Positions 1 to 11,199 of a DNA stretch of 64,000 nt are shown one piece after another. A model generated the notes under the pieces. It saw only the letters and a list, made by a program, of their open reading frames with translations. It made no database searches and was not told where the DNA came from. The stretch's first letter is position 1. Every line of letters begins with the position of its first letter. The DNA is from Neofusicoccum parvum (Eukaryota > Ascomycota > Dothideomycetes > Botryosphaeriales > Botryosphaeriaceae), in contig CP087218.1 of NCBI GenBank assembly GCA_020912385.1, positions 558,001 through 622,000 of the forward strand, in the 5' to 3' direction. Position numbers and translations under genes: made by a program.

Positions 1-2
1 CG

Positions 3-668
3 GGCACGCTGCGCATCCGCGCCCACGCGCGCACCGCCTACGTCGACGCCGTCTACCCCTACGCCGTCCGCGAGGCCGAGGCCGCCCGCCCGGACATGGT
101 GTTCAGGAAGAACCCGACCGGCGGCGCGAAGGCGCTGATGACCCACTGCGGCCGCTCCTTCCACCCCAACGAGTTCTTCCTGTGCTCGACCAAGCGCCCC
201 GCCTGCCGCGCCGACTGGCAGCTCGTGCGCGGCAGGTGGCGCCCCGACGAGGTGCTGGACCCGCGGACCGAGATCACCTTCGTGGCCGTTGCGCAGCAGG
301 GCCGGGGCCCGAAGGTTGGGACCGTGAGGGACGGTGATCCCCTGCAGGTCTTCACCATTGGCTTGGTGCCGACGGGGCGCGTGCCGGGTGAGTATCGTCG
401 TGTGGGCTATGGATTGTGGGATGATTGCGCATGGTACGGCTATGTTTGCGGTTTCGATAAGGAGCCGACGCTTCCTAGAAATTGGACGCCAACTTGGACC
501 AGGCCCTTTTGGAACGGCATGGAGAAGGTGCGGCGGCGACCTGCCGTGGTAGTGAAGCCTGGTGTGGACAGAACGCATGAGCATCACTTTCAGGCTGACG
601 CACTTCCGGACGAGAGCGTGTACCATGAGGCAGTCAAGGTCCAGACAAAGACTTTGGTTATTGTGTAG
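3..668 (+). CDS. C-terminal part of an unidentified protein (HET-like C-terminus?), cut by left edge
   Basis: The reading frame is open from base 3 to a TAG at 666-668, giving the last 221 residues; the start lies outside the window. The part seen has an arginine-rich start followed by 'VDAVYPYAVREAEAARPDM', a central segment with VLDPRTEITFVAVAQ, and an aromatic stretch near YGLWDDCAWYGY. The order (basic strand, 'YPYA..EA', 'V.DP', then a hydrophobic strand and a YRRVG segment) reminds me of the C-terminal region of heterokaryon-incompatibility (HET) domain proteins, but the diagnostic HET motifs would lie upstream. No intron is needed. The functional assignment is an inference. Confidence 0.5.
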   Translation, partial: GTLRIRAHARTAYVDAVYPYAVREAEAARPDMVFRKNPTGGAKALMTHCGRSFHPNEFFLCSTKRPACRADWQLVRGRWRPDEVLDPRTEITFVAVAQQGRGPKVGTVRDGDPLQVFTIGLVPTGRVPGEYRRVGYGLWDDCAWYGYVCGFDKEPTLPRNWTPTWTRPFWNGMEKVRRRPAVVVKPGVDRTHEHHFQADALPDESVYHEAVKVQTKTLVIV

Positions 669-899
669 CACTGATGCACAGTCGAATGGCATCCTTTTCG
701 AATAGCAACCCCACTCAACTCCAAGAACAAACAGAAACAGTGACCGTGCATGAGAGAAGGAGAAATTGAACCAACAACCCGGTGGAACTGTGGTACATCG
801 TCTACACACCCCTGTCTGGATGAGTACTTGAACCTTCCTCTTTACCTTCCCCGGGTCCTACCAACCCGACACCCAACTCTTGCAACCTGCTCCGCTTCC

Positions 900-3442
900 C
901 TACCACACGTCCGGACCAATCGTCCCACCCTCCGGGATCTTGTAGTAGCTTTCACCCCTCCCATCCGCCGTGTCAGTATACCCCACCGTGCCCCACCACT
1001 TCACACTCGCGCCCGGATAGCTCACCGCAAAGAAGATGACCAGCCCAGCCAATGCTACGCTGCTATCCAGCGCCGCGCTGGTGACGTAGTTGTACTTGGC
1101 CCACCACGCCATGCGCCTGCGCTTGATCCACCAATTGAACACCGTCCCAACGAGGAACCACGAGGTGAAGTTGATGCCGGTGGCGGGCGGGATGTTCGCG
1201 GTGCCGCCAAGCAGCAGCGGCCACGAGACGTGCCGGACCCAGGTCTTGCTGAGGGCCGGGCGCAGCCGGAGCAGCAGCCAGGTCAGCAGCGGCAGCAGCG
1301 CGCCGATCCAGAACATGTGCAGGAGGCCGCTGTAGCGCTGGCCGACGGCGTACAGCCGCGCCGGGCCCACCCCGCCCCACACCACGCTGGCTATGAAGTT
1401 GGTGCGGCCCTGAGGGCAGGTGAACTTGTCTGCCTGCTCCGTCGTGCATATACCCTCGATGTGGTTGAGCGCCCACGTCAAGACGCCCGTCTGGACGACT
1501 GTGGATAGGAGCGCCGCCAGCATTTGGCAGGTGAAGGTGATGCGCTTGGGGAGCTTGGAGTAGACGCTGAGCTTCATGTCGGCCCCGAAGGCCATGGCTT
1601 GCGAGACACCTGTGTATATGAGGTACTTGAAGCTGGAGTTGACGATTGGTCGGCCGCGGATGAGGAAACCGCTGTTTTCGTAGTCAGTGGGAGCACCTGT
1701 TTGACTCTGGAACGGGGAGGAGACGTACGCAATAATTTCTCCAAGCGCCCAAAGCATGTTGACATTCTGGTTCGATGTCGCCATGACTATGGACATGGGA
1801 ATGACGAACCCGCCAGCCAGCACAAAAGCCAGGAATATGGCCCACACTGGGAAGCCAGTCTCGTACCTCTCAGCCGATCCAACCGCGACGGCGAATGTGA
1901 TGACGAGGATCACTCCGTACCACCACTTCGGCACATCCCGGTAGCGTCGCATCAGCCGTTGGTGGATATCATACGTGTTCTGGCCGGTGACAGCGGCTCG
2001 GATCTGGTGGCCGTGGAAAAGCATAGTGTATACGGGCAAACAGGTCAGCAAAGCAAAGGCGACGCCGAAACAGATGGCGAATGAGGTCGGAAGGAAGATC
2101 GGAGAGTAAGCACGATATGCTTCATAATCGAAGACACCGTTTGCGTCAATGACACGGGAGGTGTTGTATGCGGCGCCACTGGTATTTGATCAGTGAGTGG
2201 AAAGGGGGGGATAGAATGAAGCGGCACACTTACGTATTGTCATACGCGGCATTGGCATTCATCTGGAAGTAGCCTGTATACCAGATATTCTTGTAGTAGA
2301 TGATGCAAGGCAGCATGGCGTAGAAGAAAGCCCAGCCGATGATGACGTTGATCTGCGCAATGAAAGGGCTGACAAGCGGGGAGTTGTTGTATGCCACTTG
2401 GGCCCAATCGAACGTGATCGGTGACCATCCTAATCCAGAAATTTGACCAAACAGCTGGTTGACAACGACGTTGTTGGGTGCAATCCAACATATCCAGGTG
2501 AAATTGCTGAGAGCCGTGAAGAGAAAGCCGGGTCCCCAATACCACACAAACGACGCCACGAAGACGTAGATGAAGTAGCGATAGCGAGAGATTCTCCAGC
2601 CGTCAGCAACGGCGTTTTCCCGCGAGTGCAGGGTCCGGAAGAGGGCCATGTTGGCCAATGTGCTTGGCCAGTACATTTCGGACGGCTCGACAAAGATCTC
2701 ATGGCAAAGGCCCGCCATGGCCAGTCCCAGGAATTGCGTGGAGAGGATGGACATAAAGATGTAGCCGGCAGGAGCATCGATGCCCATGAAGCCCTTCTGC
2801 ATCTCAATGACGTTGGCCATTGTGGCGTAAGGGAAGGCCAAATTCGCCATGATGGTGATTAAAGTGTGCTCCTGCGAGTAGTGAGCATCAATGCGTGGTT
2901 GAAGTATTGTTCAAGCTACCTTGACATTGAAGTGGCGGTCCGGGTTGAAGCGTCCAATGGGAAGTGTCTTCGCCAAAAAGCACCCGCACGGGTAGCTCAC
3001 AAGCTGTGCAACCAGAGAGGTGATCTGCACGCTGTTGCATGGTTAGCACCAACCCCTCTTCACCGCAGCAGCAAAGACTACGGTACCTCGGATAGCGCAG
3101 AGAGAAGAAGATGTTCACGCCCGAGCCCAGCAGCACGAACAGGACTCCCAGGAACCAGGCCCTGAAGGTGCTGCACGGCATGTCGGGATCGTCCGTGTTC
3201 GGCACGGCAGCTCGGACCTCCTCGATCGGCGAATTCTCTGCTTCGACATCATTGGAAGCAAGCTCGTCTTCGACCGCGTGCACGCCGTCCAGCGAGTCCA
3301 GCTTCTCTGCCGCAGCGTCAGAGCCGCTCTCGCTGTTCCTGGCTCTTTCAATCACGGCTTCCTCGTCCTTCGGCAGGGACGTAGCCCCGTCTCGGGCATC
3401 GCTGACGGACTGCTGCACACCCGCCATGGCCGCAGACCTCAT
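900..3442 (-). CDS. OPT-family oligopeptide transporter
   Basis: Proton-coupled plasma-membrane importer of small peptides, or of metal-chelate/glutathione-type substrates, by family. Four exons: 3442-3087, 3031-2920, 2871-2234 and 2178-900, giving 794 aa, a usual OPT length. Residues 1-95 are an acidic cytosolic tail, followed by many hydrophobic helices. Visible family signatures are RYPSVQITSLVAQLVSYPCG across the first splice junction, 'NLAFPYATMANVIEMQKGF', 'TGQNTYDIHQRLMRRYRDVP' and 'NIPPATGINFTSWFLVG'. The acceptor at 3032 was chosen because it restores RYPSVQITS; the nearer CAG at 3027-3025 breaks the frame. A second in-frame ATG lies five codons downstream. It diverges from the dioxygenase at 4047. 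Confidence 0.93.
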
Positions 3443-4046
3443 GCAGGTTGGAGGGAGAATGCAGGGTCAGGCGGGCAGTAGAAGGAAGAGACGAGAAAAA
3501 ATGAGTAGTCGTGGAACGATGATCAGCCGACGTTGTAGCGGAAGAGTCATCATTTTGAGCACTGTGGTTTAGCCGCAGCGCACAAAGAGCCCAGATCGGC
3601 GGGCTAGATAAGCGTTGCCATCCCTGCCGCTGCTCCACCGCGCGCGCGCTGCGGAATCCCGGATGCAGCGGCGCGCCGCAGCGTCCGTCGAGCAGCGCTG
3701 CAGACCTGCGCAGCGCGGGTCGCTGTGGTCCGAAAGGTGGGGTGGCGCATGGCTGTGGGATGCTGCAGCAACCCCTGCGGTCAGCGTGATAAGTAGAGTT
3801 GGGGGTGATAGCGAATGAGATATGGGCGGATGGTGATGATACGCAGGTGTTGAGGAGCGATGCCGCCCTACCCCGCGTCAAATTCGTGCCAGGACCCCAC
3901 CTTCAACACCACCTCGCATGACGTTGGCGTCCGGATTTGCATTTGTCTGCGAGCCAAGAGGGAAAATTCTGTATCAATAAATCTCCTTCTTTCCTGTTCT
4001 TCTGTACAGCCAGTTTTTCTTCGTTTCAGTCAGTCTTCCGTTCGAG
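3443..4046. promoter_or_regulatory. Divergent promoter region between OPT transporter and dioxygenase
   Basis: About 600 bases lie between the two start codons and hold no convincing ORF. The 60 bases before the plus-strand ATG at 4047 are strongly pyrimidine-rich (TTCTTTCCTGTTCTTCTG and similar), as is common at fungal core promoters and transcription starts. No TATA box stands out. Co-regulation of the two genes is possible but not shown by sequence. Confidence 0.5.
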
Positions 4047-5134
4047 ATGGCGTCTCCCGTCCAGTCTGCAAATTTTCCCATCATCTCCTTCGCGCCCTTC
4101 CTGGACGCCAATGCCCCCGAGGCAGAGCAGCGCGCCGTCGCCCAGAAGCTCTACGATGCCTTCCACGACTACGGCTGGGTCTACCTCCGGGACTTCGGCA
4201 TCAGCGACGAAGAAGTGGCCGAGATGTTTGCCCTCGTGCGTGCCCTCCCCTCATCCAATTCCCCGAGCCTCACTCTGACCACCACGCCAGAGCAAAGCCT
4301 ACTTCGACCAGCCTCTCGAGGCCAAGCTCGCCAACAAGCTCACCGACCCGGCCGTCAACCAAGGCTACACCGCCGACGGTGCCGAAGTAGGCGCTGACCG
4401 CCGAACCGACCACAAGGAATGCTACGGTACGCACGCCCATCCACCAGCAACGCCTCACCTCACCTCACCATTAACACCCCTCCGCAGAGTACCGCCGCTT
4501 CAAGAACCCGCACCTCCCCTCCCCCACCACCCTCCCCACCTTCGAGCCGCGCCTCCGCGCCTTCTACGACAAGTGCCACTCGCTCTCGCTCTCGGTCCTG
4601 CGCGCGCTCGCGCTCTGCATCGGGCTGCCGCCGACCTTCTTCGCGGGGCCGCTGTCGCGGGCGGACCCGCAGCTGCGGCTGCTGCACTACATGCCGATCG
4701 CGGCCGCGACGCTGGCGTCCGCCGAGCACGCGCGCATCCACGCCCACACCGACTTCGGCCTGTGCACCATCCTCTTCCAGGACGCCGTCGGCGGGCTCGA
4801 GGTCGACCCCTTCCACACCGGCCAGTTCCGCCCCGCCACCCCCGTGCCCGGCACCTGCGTCATCAACGTCGCCGACCTGCTCCAGCGCTGGAGCAACGAC
4901 CGCCTGCGCAGCACCCGCCACCGCGTCGTCGCCCCGCCCGCCGGCGCCGCCGGCCCCGACGGCATGCTGCCCGCCCGCTACTCGACCGCCTTCTTCGTGC
5001 ACCCCAGCGCCGACACCACCGTGGCGCCCATTGTGACCACCGAGGGCGAGGTGAGTAAGTACGAGCCTGTCAATGCTGGGGAGTGGAGGACGCGGATCAC
5101 GGCGAGGAATTACACGTTGCCTCTTGCGGCGTAG
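4047..5134 (+). CDS. 2-oxoglutarate/Fe(II)-dependent dioxygenase (isopenicillin N synthase-like)
   Basis: Non-haem iron oxygenase of the IPNS/gibberellin-oxidase-like superfamily; substrate unknown. Exons 4047-4235, 4291-4426 and 4488-5134 encode 323 aa, a normal length. The N-terminal DIOX_N-like domain has 'FPIISFAPFL' and 'DYGWVYLRDFGI'; the segment 'NQGYTADGAE...DHKECYEYRR' crosses the second junction. The iron site is complete: His195-x-Asp197 in HAHTDFG and distal His253 in STRHRVV, with the 2-oxoglutarate-binding Arg272-x-Ser274 in RYSTAFF. All residues of the facial triad and co-substrate clamp are therefore present and the enzyme should be active. It is divergent from the OPT transporter. 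Such enzymes occur in secondary metabolism, but no synthase genes lie nearby. Confidence 0.93.
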
Positions 5135-5323
5135 CATCGACGGTGCGTTGTGTTGATATAGATGGTGGGCATGTGGCAGTGTTGATGTGATGCCGTTGCA
5201 CAAAATTGCAGAAGGTATATGGCTGCACCACCAAGTTTGGAATTGAATAAGAACTGGAACTTTTTTTGGTATGATAGAGCTCTGTCGGCCTGTCTCTTCA
5301 CAGCCCAAATCGTCTACTCTACT

Positions 5324-8300
5324 CTACACCTTCGTCTTCTCCAACTTCTTCTCCAGATCCTCAACCTTCTTCGCCTCGCTGAGCGGCCTGGCCGGAACTT
5401 CAAGGAACACCTTGTTGCCCGCCTCAGTAGTGCTGGATGCCCAGCCCTCCGTCGGCTCCGCATCACCCTCGGCGAGAAGCTTGACCTCGCTAATGGCCTT
5501 GCCCGACAGCCACTGGACACTCTGGATGCTACCAGCAGCCGTCTCGTCGGCCTTGCCAAGCTTGACCTGTGCCTTGGCGCCCTTGAGGTTGTGCTGAGCC
5601 GCAAGACTACGCGCCGCAGCGGCAGCATCGAGCACAAGATCGTAGCTAGCCTCTGATGTTACGTCTTCCCAGTCGGCACGGTACTGCGGGTACGCCGCGC
5701 GCATGATGGTCTCGGTGTTGTCGCCGGGCCTGCGAGCAAGACGCTGCCAGAGCTCCTCCGTCAGGAACGGCATGTACGGGTGCAGCATCGTCAGGCCACC
5801 CTCGAGAGCCGTGTACAGTGTGTCGATGGCTGACCGGCGGGCCTCAGGCGAGCCGTCCTGGATGATGGGCTTGGTGTATTCCTGTGAAAGTCAGAAATGT
5901 TTCAGAATCAACAGAATCAGGAAGCACTTACAATAAAGACATCGCAAAGGTCGTCGTGGAAATAATGCCATGCGATCTGCGTCGACTTGGCAAACTCACG
6001 GTCCTCCAGAGCCTTGTTGATATCCCTCGAGGCAATGCTAAGCTTGTGAAGAATCCAGCGCTCCGCCAGCGTCTCTTTGCCCGTCTTGTCGGCCGTCTTC
6101 TGCGGCACGAAGTCGGCGTCAATCTTGCCAAGCACGTACTTGGTAGCCTGGTAGATCTTGTTGCAGAACCGCCTGAAGGCGTGCATGACCTTGACGTCAA
6201 AGTTGATGTCACCGCCACCACTAGTGTAGGAGACGAGAGAGTAGCGCAGCGCATCGGCACCACACTCGGGAATGCCCTGAGGGAAAGAAGTCTGCTGGTA
6301 CTTGGTGGCAGTCTTGAGCTCCTTGGGGTCGAGGTTACCTTCCAACAGCTTCGCGTGCAGCTGCTCGAGCTGGATACCCTCCATGATGTCCACAGGGTCG
6401 ATGACGTTACCGAGAGACTTGGACATTTTGCGTCCCTCAGAGTCACGGATAAGCGAGTGGCAGTAGACTTCCCTGAAGGGGACGTCGCCAGTGAGCTTCA
6501 GGCCGAACATGATCATACGGGCGACCCAGAAGAACAGGATGTCCCAACCAGTCTCGAGAACACTGGTTGGGTAGAGCTTCGCCATGTCGGGAGTGTCATT
6601 GGGCCAGCCCAGGGTCGAGAACGGCCAGAGACCGGACGAGAACCAAGTGTCCAATACATCCTCGTCACGTCTCAGCGTGAACTTCTTTCCAGCGAACTTC
6701 TTCGCCGCCTTCTCCTGCGCCTCCTCGTCCGTGCGTCCGACGATCCAGTACTGATCATCCGAATCACTGTTGTTCTCGCCCTCAATCTCGACAAAGTAAG
6801 CAGGTGCCTGGTGACCCCACCACAGCTGTCTCGACAAGCACCAATCCTGGATATTCTCGAGCCACCTGAAGTAATCAGCCTCAGCGGTAGCAGGGCGAAT
6901 CTTGATGTCGCCCTTGCGGACAGCCTCAATGGCAGGCTCAGCCAGGCCCTTCATGCGCATCCACCACTGCGGCTTAACGATGGGCTCGATGACGTCCTTG
7001 GTCCTCTGGCAAAGAGGAATCTTCATGGGGTTGTTCTCCTTCTTCACGAAGAGGCCGAGCTTGGTCAGCTCATCCACAACAGTGTAACGCACGTCGAAGC
7101 GCTTCTGTCCTTGGAACTGACCACCATTCTGGTTCAGCAAGCCGTCGTCGGTAAGGATGTTGATGAATTCGAGCTTGTGACGCTGGCCAAGGGCAAAATC
7201 GTTAGGGTCGTGGGCCGGGGTGATCTTGACGGCACCAGTACCGAACTCGGGATCGACGTAGGTATCGGCAACGATGGGCATCAAACGGTCCACGAAGGGG
7301 TGCTTAGCCTTCTTACCAACAAGGTGCTTGTAGCGCTTGTCGTCGGGGTGAACAGCGATACCACTATCACCAAGCATGGTCTCAGGACGAGTGGTGGCGA
7401 CCTCAATGGTCTCCTCGGAGCCTTCGATGGGGTACTTGAAGTGGGTGATGACACCGAACTCAACCTTGCGCTCGTATCCGGGGACGTCAAGGAGGGTACG
7501 GCCCTCGATCTCCTTGTTGTCGACCTCCAGATTCGACAAGGCGGTCCTCAGAGTGGTGCACCAGTTGACCAGACGGTCTGACCTGTAGATTAAGCCCTCC
7601 TCGTGCAACCTAACGAAAGTCTCGGTCACGGCTTTCGACAGGTTCTCATCCATGGTAAAGGCCTCCCTGGACCAGTCGAAAGAGCCACCCATCCTCCTCA
7701 GAACGCTGTTGATGCGCTCGTGGTACTCGCCCTTCCACTCCCAAATCCTTCCAACCATAGCCTGGCGGCCGAGATCATGTCTGGTCTTCTTCTCTCTCCT
7801 CCACAACATCTTCTCGACAACGCTCTGGGTAGAGATACCGGCGTGGTCGCAACCGGGCAGGTACAGAGTGGTCAGGCCCCGCATGCGGTTCCATCTGATC
7901 ATGGTGTCCTGGAGAGCGTTGGCCAGTGCGTGACCACAGTGGAGAGCGCCGGTGACGTTAGGCGGAGGCTCGGAAATGACGAAGTAACCAGCGGGCTTCA
8001 CGTTGCCGTCGGGACCAAACTCAGGCTGGAAGAAACCCTGCTTCTCCCACCAGTCGTACCACGCCGATTCTACGACGGAGGGAATGTATGCCTTGTGGTA
8101 TTCATCGTCAAGAGACTTGAGGACTATGAGTCAAGTCAGCCACGCCGAGCTCGCTTTCAAGTGTAACGCCTGCCTACTCTTCTTCTCGCCCTTGGGAGTG
8201 TCCTCGACGTAGGGCTTGATCTCTTCCTTGGTGGTAGCCTTCTTCTTAGAGGCGTTCTTGGTGGTGGCAGCAGCCAGCGCGGCCTTCTTAGCCTGCTTCT

Positions 8301-8713
8301 CAGCAAACTTCTTGTCCTTTTCGGCCTTCAAGCGCTCCTTCTCGACTGTGCCCGTGAGTCAGCCCTTGGTTCGTGACTTGAGGTGAGAGCTTGCCAGCGC
8401 CGCGGGAATTGCAGTCTCATGGTACAATTCCAGCAGATGCTTGCTCCTTGTTGGTCATCCATACGCTGCTTTGGTGTCTTGGCTTTCTTCTCGCCCTCGC
8501 CATCCTTGCCCGGCGCTTGCTGGCCCACAGGGTCCTGCTTGGACGAATCGATAGCGGCAGCGGCAGTTTCGCTCGAGACGGGGGGAGGAGGTCCGGAGGC
8601 AGGGCCAGTGCTCTCGCCCGCTACATGATGGTGGTGCTGTCAGCCAATGTTGCACAGAGGGAAGTGCGGGCAGAAGACGCACTCGGGTTGTGCGAAGCGT
8701 GGTTGGTAGCCAT
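5324..8713 (-). CDS. VAS1: Valyl-tRNA synthetase (cytosolic start shown; probable longer mitochondrial form)
   Basis: Class I synthetase charging tRNA-Val. Five exons: 8713-8683, 8620-8465, 8345-8178, 8123-5932 and 5881-5324, giving 1034 aa. The lysine-rich N-terminal appendage (about residues 40-115, many EK/KK) is typical of eukaryotic ValRS. The HIGH-type motif is '[15 protein letters not shown]' near residue 178; the KMSKS loop is '[14 protein letters not shown]' near residue 685; the editing domain holds '[10 protein letters not shown]' and the anticodon-binding domain ends with '[14 protein letters not shown]'. A C-terminal coiled coil ([17 protein letters not shown]) resembles the tRNA-binding arm. 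The frame stays open upstream of the ATG at 8713 to another ATG at 9013 (see the separate entry). Confidence 0.96.
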
Positions 8714-9013
8714 GTTGGCGTAGAAAGTGCGTGGATAACGCAGAGGGCGCTGGATGCGGAGCAGAGGGCGCCCGATGAGCGCGCGCGACAGCGTTTTGAA
8801 TATTTTGCCCGCGGGCTGCAAGTGGGGGAGGGGCAGAGGGCGAGCAATGACTGGATAACTAGTGACTCCAACTTTCTGCGGCGCCGCCGCACACTGCGGG
8901 ACGATCCACGCGCTTGGCGCCCGCTTTGCACTGTTTGCTGCCTTAGTCAGCACCCTGGCGCCGAACCTTGGTGACTGACGCCGTTCGCGTTTGGAAATGA
9001 CACATTCTTGCAT
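8711..9013 (-). CDS. In-frame N-terminal extension of ValRS, probable mitochondrial presequence
   Basis: Upstream of the cytosolic ATG (8713) the ValRS frame continues without a stop to an ATG at 9013, 100 codons earlier. After the first ten codons the extension has no Asp or Glu, and it is rich in Arg, Leu, Ser and Ala (for example 'TLSRALIGRPLLRIQRPLRY'), as expected for a matrix-targeting presequence. In yeast VAS1 makes both mitochondrial and cytosolic ValRS from alternative starts. No other ATG lies in the extension, so the long form would start at 9013 or at a near-cognate codon. The transcript start is not known. Confidence 0.55.
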
Positions 9014-9355
9014 CCGGTGCTCTGACTCGTATCCAACGTCTCATAATCATATCGTTGGACTAATGGTATCTACAACTGCAAAGAAAAAATCACACGCCGC
9101 CCTCCGCAATGCTCCCGCCGTCGCCTGAAACCCTCGCTCGGCCTTTCTTGCCCTCTTCGTCCTGCCATCGTGTCTTCAATTGCCCCGAGAAATACCGAAC
9201 TGATGTTGTGAGGATCGGAGGGCCGGAATCTCCGGATCTTGAGTCTCCTGTTCTGACTTTACGCAGCTGTCGAGCGATACCGAGGTTGCGCATGATCGGG
9301 GTCTCGAAGCAGTCGCTGATGTTGAAGTTTATTCCAAAGAGTCACGCCATGTCAA

Positions 9356-10681
9356 TCATGAAGAGGTTGCGTTGTTCTGCATACATGCCTGGCGGACCGG
9401 GTTGAAGTAGGGGTGGGCCATGGCTTCCTTGGCAGTAAGGCGCTCCTGTTTTTGGTCAGCAGTCAGAAGCACGCGTCTCCTACTTCTGGGTGCTTACCTG
9501 GTGGTCATAGCGCAGGAGCTTGTCGAGGAAGTCAATAGCATCGTTGCTGACGAAACGCTGGTTTTCCGCGTTGATGAAGCTGTGCCAGGTCTTCTTGGGG
9601 AAGCGGCCAAGGATGTCGTCGTACTGAGCGTCGAGCTCAATGTCATACTTGTCGAGGTAGTCAAAAAGGTCTTCGGTGCCCAAGACCTTGGCAATCTTGA
9701 CCAGCTGGTCCGAGTTGCTGTTGCCGTGGAAGAATGGCTCCTTGCGGAAGATCATCGAGGCAAACATGGCGCCTAGCGACCACATGTCGAGAGAGTAGTC
9801 ATACTCCTGGAAATCGACAAGAAGCTCCGGTCCCTTGAAGTAACGCGATGCAACACGCACGTTGTACTCGGTGCCGGCGTGATAGAACTCGGCAAGACCC
9901 CAATCAATGAGTCTCAGCTAGAGTGTGGTGAGTCAGCACAAAAGCCAAAGAGCAGTCTCTGCAGCGGTGCTAACCTTGCGCTTCTCGTGGTCGATCATGA
10001 CATTGTGCGGCTTGACATCCCGATGCATAATGCCTTTGCTGTGGCAGAAGTCCAGGGCCTGTACGCGTCAGCCTCGCGGTAGCTTTGCCGGGGCTTTTGC
10101 ACGCTCACCTTCAGCAGCTCGAAAATATAGTAGCGCACATCATAATCCTGGAACTTGGGGTATAGGCTTCTAAAGTCGGTGTTGTTGACATATTCGAAGA
10201 TGAGTGAAGGGGTCTTGCTCTGAGCGCGCGGTTAGCCACGGCCACCTCGGCGGGAGACGGAAGCGGTGCAGGAGACACGAACCTGATTGTCGCGAACAAC
10301 GTCCAGCAGGGCGACGATATTGGGCCCCCCGCTGAGGTTCTGCAAGATCTTGATCTCGCGCTTTATCTTCTTCTTCTTCACAGGCTTGAGGACCTTGATG
10401 ACACACTTCTGGTAGTTGACGATGTTGATGCCCTCAAAGACCTCGGAGTATTTGCCTCGGCCTGGAGTGCACGCGTCAGCAAGCACGCGTGCCGAGTGAG
10501 GGCGAGCGGGGCAGCGCACCGATCTTGCGGACAACCTCGTAGTTCTCCAGGACGCCCCACGAGATATTGACCGAGTCGTAGTCCCAGTAGGACCGCGGCA
10601 TGTTCGCGTTCACATCTGCACGGTGTCAGCACAGGACAGAGACGTTCTCGGGCACTGCCGACCTGCGTAAACACGCGCCAT
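9356..10681 (-). CDS. CKA1: Casein kinase 2 catalytic subunit alpha
   Basis: Ser/Thr kinase of the CK2 holoenzyme, acting in nucleus and cytoplasm on acidic target sites. Seven exons (10681-10663, 10615-10520, 10461-10283, 10219-10109, 10058-9975, 9917-9498, 9445-9356) encode 332 aa, the family size. The start [20 protein letters not shown] is split after 19 nt by a 47-nt intron, and matches the fungal CK2-alpha N-terminus. Visible motifs: glycine loop [12 protein letters not shown], basic stretch [13 protein letters not shown] (the CK2-specific cluster), catalytic loop '[12 protein letters not shown]', and the metal-binding DWG in '[13 protein letters not shown]', which replaces DFG in all CK2. 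The tail after 'AHPYFNPVR' is short. It diverges from RPP1. Confidence 0.97.
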
Positions 10682-11199
10682 GCTGGGCGCTGGCTCCAGG
10701 TTTTCCACTCGTATCTCCGACACCCTGGCGGTATTTTGGGGGTTCTTGGCGGAGGCGGCGAGAGCGATGGCAACGGCGACGAGAGCAACGGCAACGGCGG
10801 CGGCGACGGCAGCGGGGGTGGAGGCGCAGCGAGATCGGGGTGGTTGGGGGGATGCGGGCGGGCTGTGGGTGGTTGCGGTCGTCGTTTTGACAATCGCCGC
10901 GGGGCCGGATGGGCGATCGCCGGCATCCCTGTCGCTTGCAGCCTCAGGCCAAACCCAGCGCCTCACGTCGCAGCGCCGCATCGCACTCGCTGTGACTCTG
11001 CCCGCTCGAGTCCTCTGCCACCGCTGCGCTGCGAGCTTGCGCCGCCTTAAAGGCAGCTGCCCGCATGAATTACGCGCGCGCCGGACCGCCAATCTCCCGC
11101 CGTGCTCTCGCAGGGTCCCGTCCAGCTGCATAAGGCCCGACAATTTTCTGCGACAGCTCTGCGCTCCAACGCTGGACGATCTCTGCGGCCTCACTCAGC
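10682..11199. promoter_or_regulatory. Divergent promoter between CK2 alpha and RPP1
   Basis: About 518 bases separate the two ATGs. The CK2-proximal half has repeated GGCAACGGC/GGCGACGGC-like triplets (10763-10820), which create spurious open frames on both strands but no recognisable protein. No TATA box is obvious. Both flanking genes are core-growth functions. Confidence 0.45.

Noticed and set aside
3021..3030. Nearer splice acceptor for OPT exon 2 (CAG before ATCACC)
   Set aside because: It breaks the reading frame. The acceptor eight-odd bases upstream gives RYPSVQITS, the expected family sequence, and a 795-codon CDS divisible by three.
5884..7581. 565-codon open frame on the plus strand
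   Set aside because: It lies entirely antisense to the conserved catalytic exon of valyl-tRNA synthetase. Its composition mirrors the ValRS codons and it has no motif of its own.
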